From Campylobacter sp. RM6914 (GTDB lineage Bacteria > Campylobacterota > Campylobacteria > Campylobacterales > Campylobacteraceae), in the NCBI RefSeq assembly GCF_004803835.1, contig NZ_CP012545.1, forward strand, positions 1-64,000: DNA of 64,000 nt, in the 5' to 3' direction. Under the pieces are notes generated by a model. The model did not search any database, was not told where the DNA came from, and saw nothing but the letters and a program-made list of their open reading frames with translations. This document shows positions 10,835 through 19,073 of this stretch, one piece after another; position 1 is the stretch's first letter, and every line of letters begins with the position of its first letter. The position numbers were made by a program, and so were the translations under genes.

Positions 10835-12931
10835 TTATTTTGATTTTTCTTTTTTAATTATCTCTGCGTCGCATATCGGGCAGAATTCATGTTCGCCGGC
10901 TATATATCCGTGTTTATCACACACGCTAAATACAGGCGTTATAGTGATATAAGGAAGTTTGTAGTTTGTCACGATATTTTTTACTAAATTTTTACAAGCT
11001 GTAGCCGAGCTAATGCGCTCTTTCATATATAAGTGAAAGACTGTTCCGCCGGTATATGCACTTTGTAACTCGTCTTGTAGGTCAAGCGCTTCAAATGCAT
11101 CATCGGTAAAATTTGCAGGAAGTTGAGTCGAGTTTGTATAGTAGATATTTTCGTCCATTCCGGCTTGGATTATATCAGGATAGCGCTTTTTATCCTCTTT
11201 TGCAAATCTATAAGTCGTTCCCTCTGCAGGTGTGGCTTCGAGATTGTAAAGGTTGCCTGTTTCCTCTTGGAATGAGCGAATTTTGTCTCTTAGATAATTT
11301 ATCATCTCAAGTGAAAACTCACGACCGTATGAGGTGGCTATATTTTCGCTATCGTTTGTGAAATTTCTTAGTAGTTCGTTCATACCGTTTATACCTATGG
11401 TGCTAAAGTGGTTGTTAAAATGGCTTAGATAACGAGCTGTATATGGATAAAGCCCGCGATCATACATCTCTTGGATAAATTTACGCTTTTTCTCTAGTGT
11501 TGATTTAGCAAGGTTTAAAAGATATTCAAGTCTTTTATATAAAGCTTCTTTATTACCTTTATGGTTATATCCTAAGCGTGCTAAGTTTATCGTAACTACG
11601 CCGATACTTCCAGTCATCTCGGCACTTCCAAACAATCCTCCGCCACGTTTTAAGAGTTCGCGTAGGTCAAGTTGTAGACGACAGCACATTGAGCGAACGT
11701 GTCCCGGTTTATAAGCGGCATCGTTTGGCACGCGGTTGCCGTTTTCATCGGTAGTGTATTGAGAGCCGACAAAATTTTGAAAGTAGCTTGAGCCCATTTT
11801 GGCAGTATTTTCAAAAAGTATTTGTGCTACTTCGCTATCCCAGTCAAATTCTTCTGTTATGTTTACGGTAGGTATCGGAAATGTGAATGGTTGTGAGTTT
11901 TTATCACCCTCGGTTAAAACTTCATAAAATGCCTTATCTATACGTGCCATTTCAGGCATAAAGTCGCCGTATGTCATATCTACAAGCGTGTTTCTACCAC
12001 GTTCTTTTGCACGTCTTAACGCATCTTCGTCATTGAAATTTTTAAACAAATGCTCATCGTTTGCGGTAGGAATTTGAGCTCTTAGATCCTCAGGACATGT
12101 GATATCTATGGTAACGTTTGTAAATGGACTTTGACCCCAGCGTGCCGGAACGTTTAGGTTAAATATAAAGCTGGTAATTGCTTTTTTTATCTCTGTGTCA
12201 CTTAAGTTATCTTTAAATACATAAGGAGCAAGGTAGGTGTCAAAGCTAGAAAATGCCTGCGCTCCTGCCCATTCGCTTTGAAGTATGCCTAGAAAATTAG
12301 CCATTTGACTTAGAGCTTCGCGGAAGTGTTTTGGCGCTCTACTTTCTACGCGTCCTCTAACTCCATTAAAGCCTTCGTTTAACAAGGCTCTAAGCGACCA
12401 ACCGGCGCAATATCCGGTAAGACAATCAAGATCGTGGATATGATAGTCACCGTTTCTATGGGCTATGCCCTCTTCTTTGCTATAAACAGCATCAAGCCAG
12501 TAGTTTGCGATGACTTTACCGGCGGTGTTATTGATAAGACCTGCGTTAGAGTAACTAGTGTTTGAATTTGCAGAAATTCTCCAGTCGGTACCGTTTATAT
12601 ACTCATTTATGGTCTGGGTAGAGTTTATGTATGTTGTATCTTCATTTAGTCCTAAGATTTGTTCGCGTTGGAGTTTATGTGTGTGACGATATAGCATAAA
12701 GCTTTTAAGCACATCAAAGTATCCGGCTTCAAAAAGCTCTTTTTCTATCGCATCTTGGACATCTTCAACTGTTATCACTTCTGATTTTTGAAAGATATCT
12801 TGAACTACGCTTGTAAAAATTTTTTCGTCATACTCTCTGTTTTCGCTCTTAAAAGCCTTTTTTATCGCATCGACAATCTTATATGCAACAAACTCTTGTC
12901 TAGTTCCGTCTCGTTTTAAAATTTCTTTCAT
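10835..12931 (-). CDS. nrdD: class III (anaerobic) ribonucleoside-triphosphate reductase, chain lacking the glycyl-radical loop
   Basis: NrdD reduces NTPs to dNTPs in the absence of oxygen using a glycyl radical and formate. The 698-residue chain has an N-terminal ATP-cone (about residues 1-95), the catalytic barrel with LTGYCAGWSLR and MCCRLQLDL (active-site cysteines), and GSIGVVTINLARLGY. It ends with a metal-ribbon-like CDKH...CPIC segment and a Lys-rich tail. The RVxGY glycyl-radical motif that should follow the ribbon is absent and is encoded by the next gene. The ATG follows AGGT. A TATACT box lies at 12969-12964 on the minus strand. Confidence 0.93.
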   Translation of the reverse strand: MKEILKRDGTRQEFVAYKIVDAIKKAFKSENREYDEKIFTSVVQDIFQKSEVITVEDVQDAIEKELFEAGYFDVLKSFMLYRHTHKLQREQILGLNEDTTYINSTQTINEYINGTDWRISANSNTSYSNAGLINNTAGKVIANYWLDAVYSKEEGIAHRNGDYHIHDLDCLTGYCAGWSLRALLNEGFNGVRGRVESRAPKHFREALSQMANFLGILQSEWAGAQAFSSFDTYLAPYVFKDNLSDTEIKKAITSFIFNLNVPARWGQSPFTNVTIDITCPEDLRAQIPTANDEHLFKNFNDEDALRRAKERGRNTLVDMTYGDFMPEMARIDKAFYEVLTEGDKNSQPFTFPIPTVNITEEFDWDSEVAQILFENTAKMGSSYFQNFVGSQYTTDENGNRVPNDAAYKPGHVRSMCCRLQLDLRELLKRGGGLFGSAEMTGSIGVVTINLARLGYNHKGNKEALYKRLEYLLNLAKSTLEKKRKFIQEMYDRGLYPYTARYLSHFNNHFSTIGINGMNELLRNFTNDSENIATSYGREFSLEMINYLRDKIRSFQEETGNLYNLEATPAEGTTYRFAKEDKKRYPDIIQAGMDENIYYTNSTQLPANFTDDAFEALDLQDELQSAYTGGTVFHLYMKERISSATACKNLVKNIVTNYKLPYITITPVFSVCDKHGYIAGEHEFCPICDAEIIKKEKSK

Positions 12932-13253
12932 AGCTGACCTGAATGGGGAATTTGATACTCGAAGTATAGGCGAAGATAGCTTAAAATCAAATTGAGATAA
13001 TTGCTCTTATTTGATATTTTTTATCATAAAAGACAAAAAAATTTCATTTTAAATATAAGTTTATAAATTTATATATTATCGTTAAAATCACACTTTTAAT
13101 AACAAATACAAGTTTATATTTTAAGCTATAAATTTAATATTATTTCTTAAAGTTATAACCTTAATATTTGTTATATTAATTACAAAAATTTAAGTAAAAT
13201 CCTCTGCCATCAATTTCTAAGCTTTATAAATATCATCAATATATCCTTTAGAG
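12932..13253 (-). promoter_or_regulatory. nrdD upstream region, 322 bp without genes
   Basis: The spacer holds the likely nrdD promoter, with a -10 TATACT on the minus strand at 12969-12964. An imperfect inverted repeat, TTATTTGATA with TATCATAA, lies at 13008-13030, where an anaerobic regulator could bind. It does not match a clean FNR box because the half-site spacing is too long. The rest is very AT-rich and no reading frame or RNA was recognised. It also separates the operon from the acetyltransferase gene on the same strand. Confidence 0.4.
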
Positions 13254-13727
13254 TTATTTGACAGTTAATTTTATCATATCTTCTTTTGTCATTCTAAATT
13301 TTATCCAGCCGCTTTGCTTTTTAGCACCTAAATTTTCATAAAATTTAATGCTTGGTTCATTCCAATCCAAGCACTCCCACTCAAGACGCCCGTAACCCTC
13401 TTGTTCGCAAATTTTGGCAAGCTCTTTTATCATCGCTAGCCCTGCTTTTTTGCCTCTAAATTCAGGTTTTATATATAAATCTTCCAAATATATCCCGGCT
13501 CGTCCTAAAAATGTGGAAAATGAGTAAAAATATATCGCGTAGCCTACTATTTTATCGTCGTCACTAACTGTTACTAACGCGTTAGCTAACTGTTTTTCAA
13601 ACAAATGTGAGGTAAAAACAGCCTCGTCTATGTCTACTTGATCTGACATATTTTCATACTTGGCAAGCTCATTTATAAGCGATATTATCGCGTTTGCATC
13701 TTCTTTTTTAGCTTTTCTTACGATCAT
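13254..13727 (-). CDS. GNAT acetyltransferase, spermidine/diamine acetyltransferase-like
   Basis: This 157-residue GNAT protein transfers acetyl from acetyl-CoA to an amine. It has the family pattern: an N-terminal strand MIVRKAKKEDANAI, the LEDLYIKPEFRGKKAGLAMI segment with the R/Q-x-x-G-x-G/A acetyl-CoA loop, then LEWECLDWNEPSIKFYENLGA. The last two blocks closely resemble the spermidine/spermine N1-acetyltransferase group, so a polyamine or diamine substrate is likely but unproven. It is separated by 2 nt from the downstream end of the Nim-like gene, in a same-strand block that also includes ynfA and ung. Confidence 0.85.
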   Translation of the reverse strand: MIVRKAKKEDANAIISLINELAKYENMSDQVDIDEAVFTSHLFEKQLANALVTVSDDDKIVGYAIYFYSFSTFLGRAGIYLEDLYIKPEFRGKKAGLAMIKELAKICEQEGYGRLEWECLDWNEPSIKFYENLGAKKQSGWIKFRMTKEDMIKLTVK

Positions 13728-13729
13728 TT

Positions 13730-14239
13730 TTATCCTTTTAAAATTTTAGCTTTCGCACTAACGCTAATAATCTTTAACTCATATACGTTAGTTATTTTTA
13801 GAGATTGTGTTATAGCTGCGTCAAATGCGTCCATGTATTTTGGAGTGTATTTTTCACTAAGCAGTCTTAATGCTTTTATCTTTGTTTCATCATCATTTAT
13901 AAGATAGGCTTTAGTTTTTGCGATAGCGCTTTTGTATTGTGTTGTAAATACATTTGCAGCCTTATTATCTTGTATCATTTGTTTCACGCACTCATTGCTA
14001 AATTCCGGCACTTTTACATCAATTACACAAACTAACTCTACATCCTTGCCGTCTTTAAATAGTTTAGCTTTGTTTCCGCCTTTTGCCCCGTGAATGTAAA
14101 TTTTATCCTCTTTTCTTACGATAGATATGGGCACGGAAAAAATTTCATCATCATTTATACACGAGATGACACCATACTGACAATTATCGATTATCTCGTA
14201 AGCCTCGTTTTGGCTTAGCTCTCTATCTTTTCTTCTCAT
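13730..14239 (-). CDS. pyridoxamine-phosphate-oxidase-like flavoprotein (NimA-like)
   Basis: This 169-residue split-barrel FMN-binding protein has the Nim-like opening MRRKDRELSQNEAYEIIDNCQYGVISC and the IYIHGAKGGNKAKLFKDG strand-loop typical of nitroimidazole-resistance-type proteins. The family binds FMN or heme. True resistance activity cannot be read from the sequence. It is second in a compact same-strand block; the acetyltransferase begins 2 nt downstream of its stop. Confidence 0.8.
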   Translation of the reverse strand: MRRKDRELSQNEAYEIIDNCQYGVISCINDDEIFSVPISIVRKEDKIYIHGAKGGNKAKLFKDGKDVELVCVIDVKVPEFSNECVKQMIQDNKAANVFTTQYKSAIAKTKAYLINDDETKIKALRLLSEKYTPKYMDAFDAAITQSLKITNVYELKIISVSAKAKILKG

Positions 14240-14246
14240 TTTTATC

Positions 14247-14582
14247 CTATCTTAAATTTGGGTAGATTATAACGCAAGCCCCGATCAGTGCTATTAGTGC
14301 ACCTATGAGGTCGAATTTACTGAAATTTTGTTTTTCTATAAAATTTAACCATAAAAGCGAGCAGATGATATAGATACCGCCGTAAGCTGCGTAAGCGCGT
14401 CCTGCAAATTCGCTTTGAACTTTTGTTAGTGTATATGCAAAGATAATGAGTGCTACAACTCCCACTCCAAGCCAAATGAAATTTTTAGAATTTTTAAAAA
14501 ACTGCCAAAACGCAAAGCAGCCTAAAATTTCAAAAAATGCCGCTATGATGTATATGAGAATTTCCGTTAAAATAGCCATCAT
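14247..14582 (-). CDS. ynfA: YnfA family small membrane protein
   Basis: This 111-residue inner-membrane protein has four hydrophobic helices and the YnfA (UPF0060) hallmarks FFEILGCFAFW in the first helix and GRAYAAYGGIYI in the middle. The family is related to small multidrug resistance transporters, but the transported compound is not established here. It lies 5 nt after ung and 7 nt before the Nim-like gene, so it is likely co-transcribed. Confidence 0.9.
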   Translation of the reverse strand: MMAILTEILIYIIAAFFEILGCFAFWQFFKNSKNFIWLGVGVVALIIFAYTLTKVQSEFAGRAYAAYGGIYIICSLLWLNFIEKQNFSKFDLIGALIALIGACVIIYPNLR

Positions 14583-14587
14583 ATGCC

Positions 14588-15277
14588 TTATCCGTTATTT
14601 AAATCCCAGTCTATTGGAGCTAACGAGTTAGCTAACAGGTATTTGTTAGTTTGAGAAAAGTGTTTGCATCCAAAAAACGCTCCACGCGCTAACGGGCTTG
14701 GATGAGCTGCTGTTAGTACTAAGTGTTTGTTAGTATTAATGAGTGGAATTTTAGCTTTTGCGGGATTACCCCAGAGTAGAAAGACTATATTTTCTCTCTC
14801 TTTACTGAGTGTTTTTATAACTGCGTCTGTAAATATCTGCCAGCCAAAATTTGAGTGGGAATTTGCCTGTCCTGCATTGACACTTAGGCTAGTGTTTAGC
14901 AGTAAAACACCCTGTTTTGCCCAGTAAGTTAAGTCGCCTGAATTTGGCTGTCGGATACCAAGGTCATCATAAATTTCTTTATAAATGTTAGCAAGACTAG
15001 GAGGCACGCGGATGCCATCTGGCACGCTAAAACTTAAGCCCATTGCCTGCCCTGCTCCATGATAAGGGTCTTGTCCTAATATCACGACTTTGACATCATT
15101 AAACGGCGTTAGATTAAATGCGTTAAATATCAAATTTGAAGGTGGATAAACAGTAAAACTAGCTTTTGCTTTTAGTAAATTTGCCTTTATCTCACCAAAA
15201 TAAGGTGCCAAAAACTCATCCTTTAAAGCCTCTTTCCAGCTTTGCTCGATCTGTACTTTATTTATATCAATTTGCAT
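14588..15277 (-). CDS. ung: uracil-DNA glycosylase family 1
   Basis: This enzyme removes uracil from DNA to start base-excision repair. The 229-residue protein has the catalytic motif GQDPYHGAGQAMGLSFSV (Asp of QDPYH activates water), the uracil-binding region LLLNTSLSV, and the DNA minor-groove loop HPSPLARGAFFGC. Length is normal for the family. It is the first gene of the minus-strand block ung-ynfA-nim-gnat. The coding sequence is unusually dense in GTTAG/CTAAC pentamers (see findings). Confidence 0.97.
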   Translation of the reverse strand: MQIDINKVQIEQSWKEALKDEFLAPYFGEIKANLLKAKASFTVYPPSNLIFNAFNLTPFNDVKVVILGQDPYHGAGQAMGLSFSVPDGIRVPPSLANIYKEIYDDLGIRQPNSGDLTYWAKQGVLLLNTSLSVNAGQANSHSNFGWQIFTDAVIKTLSKERENIVFLLWGNPAKAKIPLINTNKHLVLTAAHPSPLARGAFFGCKHFSQTNKYLLANSLAPIDWDLNNG

Positions 15278-15397
15278 ATTTCCTCCAAAATTTACCTCTC
15301 AATCATACCCAAAATCGTCTAAAATTACCCATTTTTAAAAATAAATCCATTTATTTAACAGTGGCAGAATTTATAAAATTTAAACCAAAATAGCTAA

Positions 15398-15604
15398 AAT
15401 GAAGTATCTTTTATACTAAACATTCAGTCTTATAACGGCGCCGATGTCGTTTATAACGTAGGCGTATTACTAAAAGTGTGCGGTAGCTGTATGACAAGGT
15501 GCGGTGTTAATGTTAACAAGCCTTACTTTAGCGACGATGTAAAGGGCAGTATGGATATACTTTCAAACTGGGTTATGGAGTGCGATAAGATACTAAGTTT
15601 TTAA
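15398..15604 (+). pseudogene. remnant of a DsrE-family protein
   Basis: From about 15428 a frame reads SYNGADVVYNVGVLLKVCG, continues SCMTRCGVNVNK and runs to a stop at 15602-15604, ending NWVMECDKILSF. This is the C-terminal third of DsrE/DsrF-like sulfur-relay-type proteins, with the cysteine pair in the CGSCMTRCG region. Just upstream, ATG at 15399 opens MKYLLY in another frame and stops at once, matching the usual family start. An internal deletion plus frameshift has therefore removed the middle. The family match is from memory of the motif. Confidence 0.65.
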
Positions 15605-15739
15605 AATTTAGAATGTTGCTTTAGTAAAATTTATCGCTGATATAGTTTATCATTTTTGAAATTTATGATAAAAATAGTCGGTGTTTTATCAAATTTAGGC
15701 TATTTTTGATTATTAAAATAAAATAACAATAAACATTAT

Positions 15740-15783
15740 CAATAAATTTTATTATTTACTTAATTTAATTATTTAGATACAAT
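15740..15783 (+). promoter_or_regulatory. rrc promoter region
   Basis: TACAAT at 15778-15783 is a good -10, about 27 nt before the rrc start. Upstream is AT-rich with a GATAATG-like stretch on the minus strand (around 15735-15742), faintly like a Fur/PerR half-site. In C. jejuni, rrc belongs to the PerR regulon. Operator identity here is inference. Confidence 0.35.
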
Positions 15784-15809
15784 TAAAAAATATTTTTTAA
15801 GGAGATAAG

Positions 15810-16454
15810 ATGAGACAATACGAAACATATAAATGTGAAAAATGCGGCAATGAAGTCGAGGTTCAACAAGTCGGTGGTGGAAAACTAAGCTGTTGTGGCG
15901 AAGAAATGAAGTGTATAACCGAAAATTTAACCGCGATAAATTTAATGAAAGCCTTTGCAGGCGAATCACAAGCAAGAAACAAATACGAACTTTACGGCGA
16001 TCTTGCTCGTGAAGCCGGTTATCACGCTATCGCAAGACATTTTTACGAGGCAGCCGAGAATGAAAAGTGGCATGCAAGAGCAGAATTTAAAGCATATCAC
16101 GAGCTTATGAACGATCCGATCGATAAGATGGATAAAAACCTACTAGATGCTGCAGCAGGCGAAAACTACGAACACACAACCATGTATCCTGACTTTGAAA
16201 GTATTGCTAAAGAGGAGAAATTTAACGATATCGCAAGACTTTTTAGAGCTATCGGCAAGGTTGAAGTAGAGCATGAAAGAGAGTATTTGGCTCTTAAAGA
16301 TATGCTTGAAAAAGAGGGCTTTTTCGAGAGCGAGGATGAGGATATCTGGGTTTGCGAAGTGTGCGGACACGTTCACCGCGGCAAAAAAGCCCCTGGAGCC
16401 TGTCCTTTATGCAAAGCTTCAAAAGAGTATTTTAAACGCGAATTCCTAGGCTAA
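15810..16454 (+). CDS. rrc: desulforubrerythrin (Rrc): desulforedoxin-rubrerythrin-rubredoxin fusion
   Basis: This 214-residue cytoplasmic non-heme iron protein reduces hydrogen peroxide. There are three parts. The first is an N-terminal desulforedoxin-like iron site (CEKCG then SCCGEEM, residues ~9-32). The second is a four-helix diiron rubrerythrin domain with the E-x-x-H type ligands ([31 protein letters not shown]). The third is a C-terminal rubredoxin domain (CEVCGHVH and [11 protein letters not shown]). This order is that of Campylobacter Rrc. Ribosome binding site AAGGAGA. The gene stands alone with a strong hairpin downstream. Confidence 0.95.
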   Translation: MRQYETYKCEKCGNEVEVQQVGGGKLSCCGEEMKCITENLTAINLMKAFAGESQARNKYELYGDLAREAGYHAIARHFYEAAENEKWHARAEFKAYHELMNDPIDKMDKNLLDAAAGENYEHTTMYPDFESIAKEEKFNDIARLFRAIGKVEVEHEREYLALKDMLEKEGFFESEDEDIWVCEVCGHVHRGKKAPGACPLCKASKEYFKREFLG

Positions 16455-16459
16455 AAGCT

Positions 16460-16488
16460 AGAGTTTGGCTCGTTTTGAGCCAAACTCT
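16460..16488 (+). terminator. hairpin terminator after rrc
   Basis: A perfect 12-bp stem (16460-16471 with 16477-16488) with a 5-nt loop begins 6 nt after the rrc stop. The following sequence is only moderately T-rich. Confidence 0.75.
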
Positions 16489-16572
16489 TCTTAAGTATAA
16501 CTACATAAATTTCGACCCAAACTTTGCCACAAGCCGTATAAATTTTTAGTGACATCAAACTGTATTTAATTG

Positions 16573-16639
16573 TTTTGTAGGATTAGGCAAAGAATTTGGA
16601 GGATCATTCTAACGGTCGACATTAAATTTCAGCTACAAT
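16573..16639 (+). promoter_or_regulatory. promoter with 43-bp regulon element, copy B
   Basis: The element spans 16573-16615, with half-sites TGTAGGATTAGGCAA and TGGAGGATCATTCTAA 21 bp apart. The closing TAACGG is at the -35 position, 18 bp from TACAAT at 16634-16639. It points at the DUF2798 gene and the exchanger gene behind it. See copies A, C and D. Confidence 0.7.
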
Positions 16640-16729
16640 ACCCATAGATTTTATTAAGTAATTTATATTATATGGCACTTATCTTTTATATGAAATTTAG
16701 GTGAATAACGCGTAATAAAAGGATAAATT

Positions 16730-16969
16730 TTGATAGATATAAGGTATTTTAGGTTTATTTTTTCGTTTATTATGGCTCTTTGTATGTCATTTGTGATCTC
16801 TGGTGTGCTTACATATATCAACCTTGGGCTTGTAGATGGTTTTGTAAAAATTTGGCTAAAAGGCTATGCTAAAGCATTTGTGATAGCTTATCCGACTCTA
16901 CTTGTATTAACGCCTTTTGTTACAAAGCTAGCTAAGATGATCTGCATAGATAAAAGCAAGGTTAAGTAG
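16730..16969 (+). CDS. DUF2798 small membrane protein
   Basis: This 79-residue protein has two hydrophobic helices (about 8-30 and 47-68), a layout and motif set (FSFIMALCMSFVISG, then W-L-K-x-Y-x-x-A) typical of DUF2798. Its function is unknown. The TTG start is chosen for the AAAGGATAAATT site before it; there is no ATG nearby. It lies behind regulon element copy B and 28 nt before the exchanger gene, so the two are probably one transcript. Confidence 0.75.
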   Translation: MIDIRYFRFIFSFIMALCMSFVISGVLTYINLGLVDGFVKIWLKGYAKAFVIAYPTLLVLTPFVTKLAKMICIDKSKVK

Positions 16970-16997
16970 GGATAATCAACTAGCAAAATGAAGTAAT

Positions 16998-18308
16998 ATG
17001 CAAAAATATATCTATAAAATTTTTAGTCTAAACAAAGGCGAGTTTTGGCTGCTTCTTTACAGCACGCTCTTTATATTCGCGCTTTTTGCCTCCTATGCCC
17101 TACTTCGCCCGATCAGAGATGCTTTGGGGCTAACGGGCGGCAAAGAGGAGCTAAAATGGCTGTTTTTGGGCACTTTTATAGCGACTTTGGTGGCATCTAT
17201 GCTAGCTATGTGGCTAAGCGGAAGTATCAAGCGTAAACGCTATACGGACTGTATTTTTATATTTTTTGCACTAAATTTGGTGGGCTTTTACGTGGCGATT
17301 AGGGCGTATCCTGAGGGAAGCGGCGAGTTTTTATACCTATCTCGCACCTTTTATATCTGGGTTAGTGTCTTTAATCTTTTTGTTATCTCAACCGCGTGGA
17401 GCCTGCTAGCCGATGTGTTTAGCAAGGATAGGAGCAAGCGACTCTTTGGTATCATAAGTGCGGGGGCGAGTATCGGTAGTATCGCAGGGGCTAGCGCTGT
17501 TAGCTTTTTAAAAGTCGTTAGCGTGGAGGAGTTTATATTTGCCTCTATAGCCTTGCTTGCCGTTACTTTGGGGCTTAAAAATTTGATTATTTATGAGAGC
17601 GGGAAGCTACTAACAAACGAAGAAGAACAGTCGGCTTTCAAGGCTAGATTTGACGCGCCAATCGGCTCAAAAAACCCATTTGCAGGCTTTAACCTCATCA
17701 TTAAATCAAAATTTCTAATGGCGTTTGTGGGCTTTATCTTGTTACTAACAAGTGTTAGCACGTTTTTGTATATGGAGCAAGCACGCATCATAAAAGAGCT
17801 TTTTCCTACCAGCCAGGCACGTGCGGCGGCATTTGCAAATATCGATCTTATCGTGCAAACAAGTAGCTTTATCATACAAATTTTTCTAACCGCAAAGATC
17901 GCCAAAATCTTTGGCATACGGTGGCTTTTGTCGTTGCTTGGCTTTGTGGTGGGCGCGGGCTTTATCTTGCTTGCATTCACGCATCCAGCATTCTTGCCGC
18001 TTGTTGTTGTGATGAGTATTAGAAGAGTGGGCGAATACGCCATGGTAAAACCCGCCCGCGAAATGCTCTTTGTCCCGCTAGATAGCGAGAGCAAGTATAA
18101 GGTCAAAAATTTCCTTGATACGGTGGTGTATCGCGGCGGTGATGCGGTGAGCGCACAAGCTGAGAGTGCGTTAGCAAAATTTGGCGTGAGTGTGGCGCTC
18201 TTAGGCGGTGCGGCGATAAGCTTTGTTTGGGGCATGCTTGGAATGTATCTTGGTAAAGAGTATGATAAGGATAGAGTAAAGGAAAACAGAGGTAACTCTA
18301 CGAAGTAG
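16998..18308 (+). CDS. NTP/NDP exchange (ATP/ADP translocase-like) membrane transporter
   Basis: This 436-residue inner-membrane protein has about 12 predicted helices. The N-terminal segment ASYALLRPIRDALGLTGG and the later MSIRRVGEYAMVKPAREMLF are characteristic of the Npt/TLC-like branch of the MFS clan. Classical members exchange ATP for ADP in obligate intracellular bacteria, but free-living bacteria carry related proteins of unknown substrate, which is the safer reading here. Base composition is visibly richer in G+C than the housekeeping genes nearby. Confidence 0.75.
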   Translation: MQKYIYKIFSLNKGEFWLLLYSTLFIFALFASYALLRPIRDALGLTGGKEELKWLFLGTFIATLVASMLAMWLSGSIKRKRYTDCIFIFFALNLVGFYVAIRAYPEGSGEFLYLSRTFYIWVSVFNLFVISTAWSLLADVFSKDRSKRLFGIISAGASIGSIAGASAVSFLKVVSVEEFIFASIALLAVTLGLKNLIIYESGKLLTNEEEQSAFKARFDAPIGSKNPFAGFNLIIKSKFLMAFVGFILLLTSVSTFLYMEQARIIKELFPTSQARAAAFANIDLIVQTSSFIIQIFLTAKIAKIFGIRWLLSLLGFVVGAGFILLAFTHPAFLPLVVVMSIRRVGEYAMVKPAREMLFVPLDSESKYKVKNFLDTVVYRGGDAVSAQAESALAKFGVSVALLGGAAISFVWGMLGMYLGKEYDKDRVKENRGNSTK

Positions 18309-18498
18309 AAAGAACGTAAAATATGGTAACATAGGGACACCTCGCTTGCGGGGACTTTCTCTTCTTGTAAAGCTACGAGCATTAGCGAAGCAGAAAGAGA
18401 GTGCAAGCACAAGAGTTTTACTCAATTTTTTGCTAAAAAATTGCCGCAAGGTAGGGCTTGGCTCTACCGCAGAGTAAAATATAAATTTAAGAGAGATA
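18309..18498. repeat. intergenic nested inverted repeats (18415-18479)
   Basis: An outer pair TTTTACTC (18415-18422) and GAGTAAAA (18472-18479) encloses two hairpins. One is a perfect 9-bp stem CAATTTTTT/AAAAAATTG (18423-18443); the other is a GGTAG/CTACC stem starting near 18451. Together they could form a three-way junction. No coding frame was found from 18309 to 18498. It could be a structured transcript, a terminator for the exchanger gene, or a decayed mobile-element end. Confidence 0.45.
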
Positions 18499-19011
18499 AT
18501 GTCAGAGAAAATTTTTAACTAAATTTATTCACTTCTAAGCGAGCAAAATGCGAAATTTAAAGTGGTCGGACATGAAGCGGCAAGGACGTCCAAAGAGGTC
18601 GCAAGACTGCGAAATACTGAGCTTGGACAGGGTGTAAAGGCTCTTGTATGCGTGATAAAAGGAGTGTAAAACCAAGAGGGACAAAAGCAAAAGCTTCACG
18701 TCCTAGCCGTCTTGCGAGCCGATATGAAGGCGGACTTAGACGCCATTGCCAAAGCATTTGGCGGCACAAGGGCGTCTTCGGTAAAACCAAGCGAGACTAA
18801 CGAGCTAACGGACTTTGTCTTTTACTCGGTGTCACCTTTTAGCTTTCATCCAAATTTAACCCTTATAGCCGACCCTTCGCTTCTAACTAGATATGATGAA
18901 CTCGCCTTTAACGCGGGACTACTTGACTACTATATCTTCCTAAATACAAAGGACTACGAGCGGATTATCTCGCCAAAATTGGTCAAATTTGCAAGCCAAG
19001 CGATAGTTTAA
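18499..19011 (+). pseudogene. broken YbaK/prolyl-tRNA-deacylase-like gene
   Basis: One frame from ATG 18499 to the stop at 19009-19011 encodes a YbaK/EbsC-like trans-editing domain. It opens MSEKIFN, contains GQGVKALVCVIKG, and ends with PFSFHPNLTLIADPSLL and DYERIISPKLVKFA. Two in-frame TAA codons interrupt it, at 18520-18522 (codon 8) and 18667-18669 (codon 57). The sequence is clearly related to the N-terminal half of the intact gene at 37489, which opens MSERIFNN. It is therefore a decayed paralogue without the second domain. Confidence 0.85.
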
Positions 19012-19073
19012 ATTTGCCTAAAAGCTGTATAATGAGAAAAGTTTAAATTTTACACTAAAACAAGGAATTATCG

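Noticed and set aside
13008-13030. FNR box controlling nrdD
   Set aside because: The half-sites TTGAT and ATCA are 7 bp apart rather than 4, so it is recorded only as an inverted repeat.
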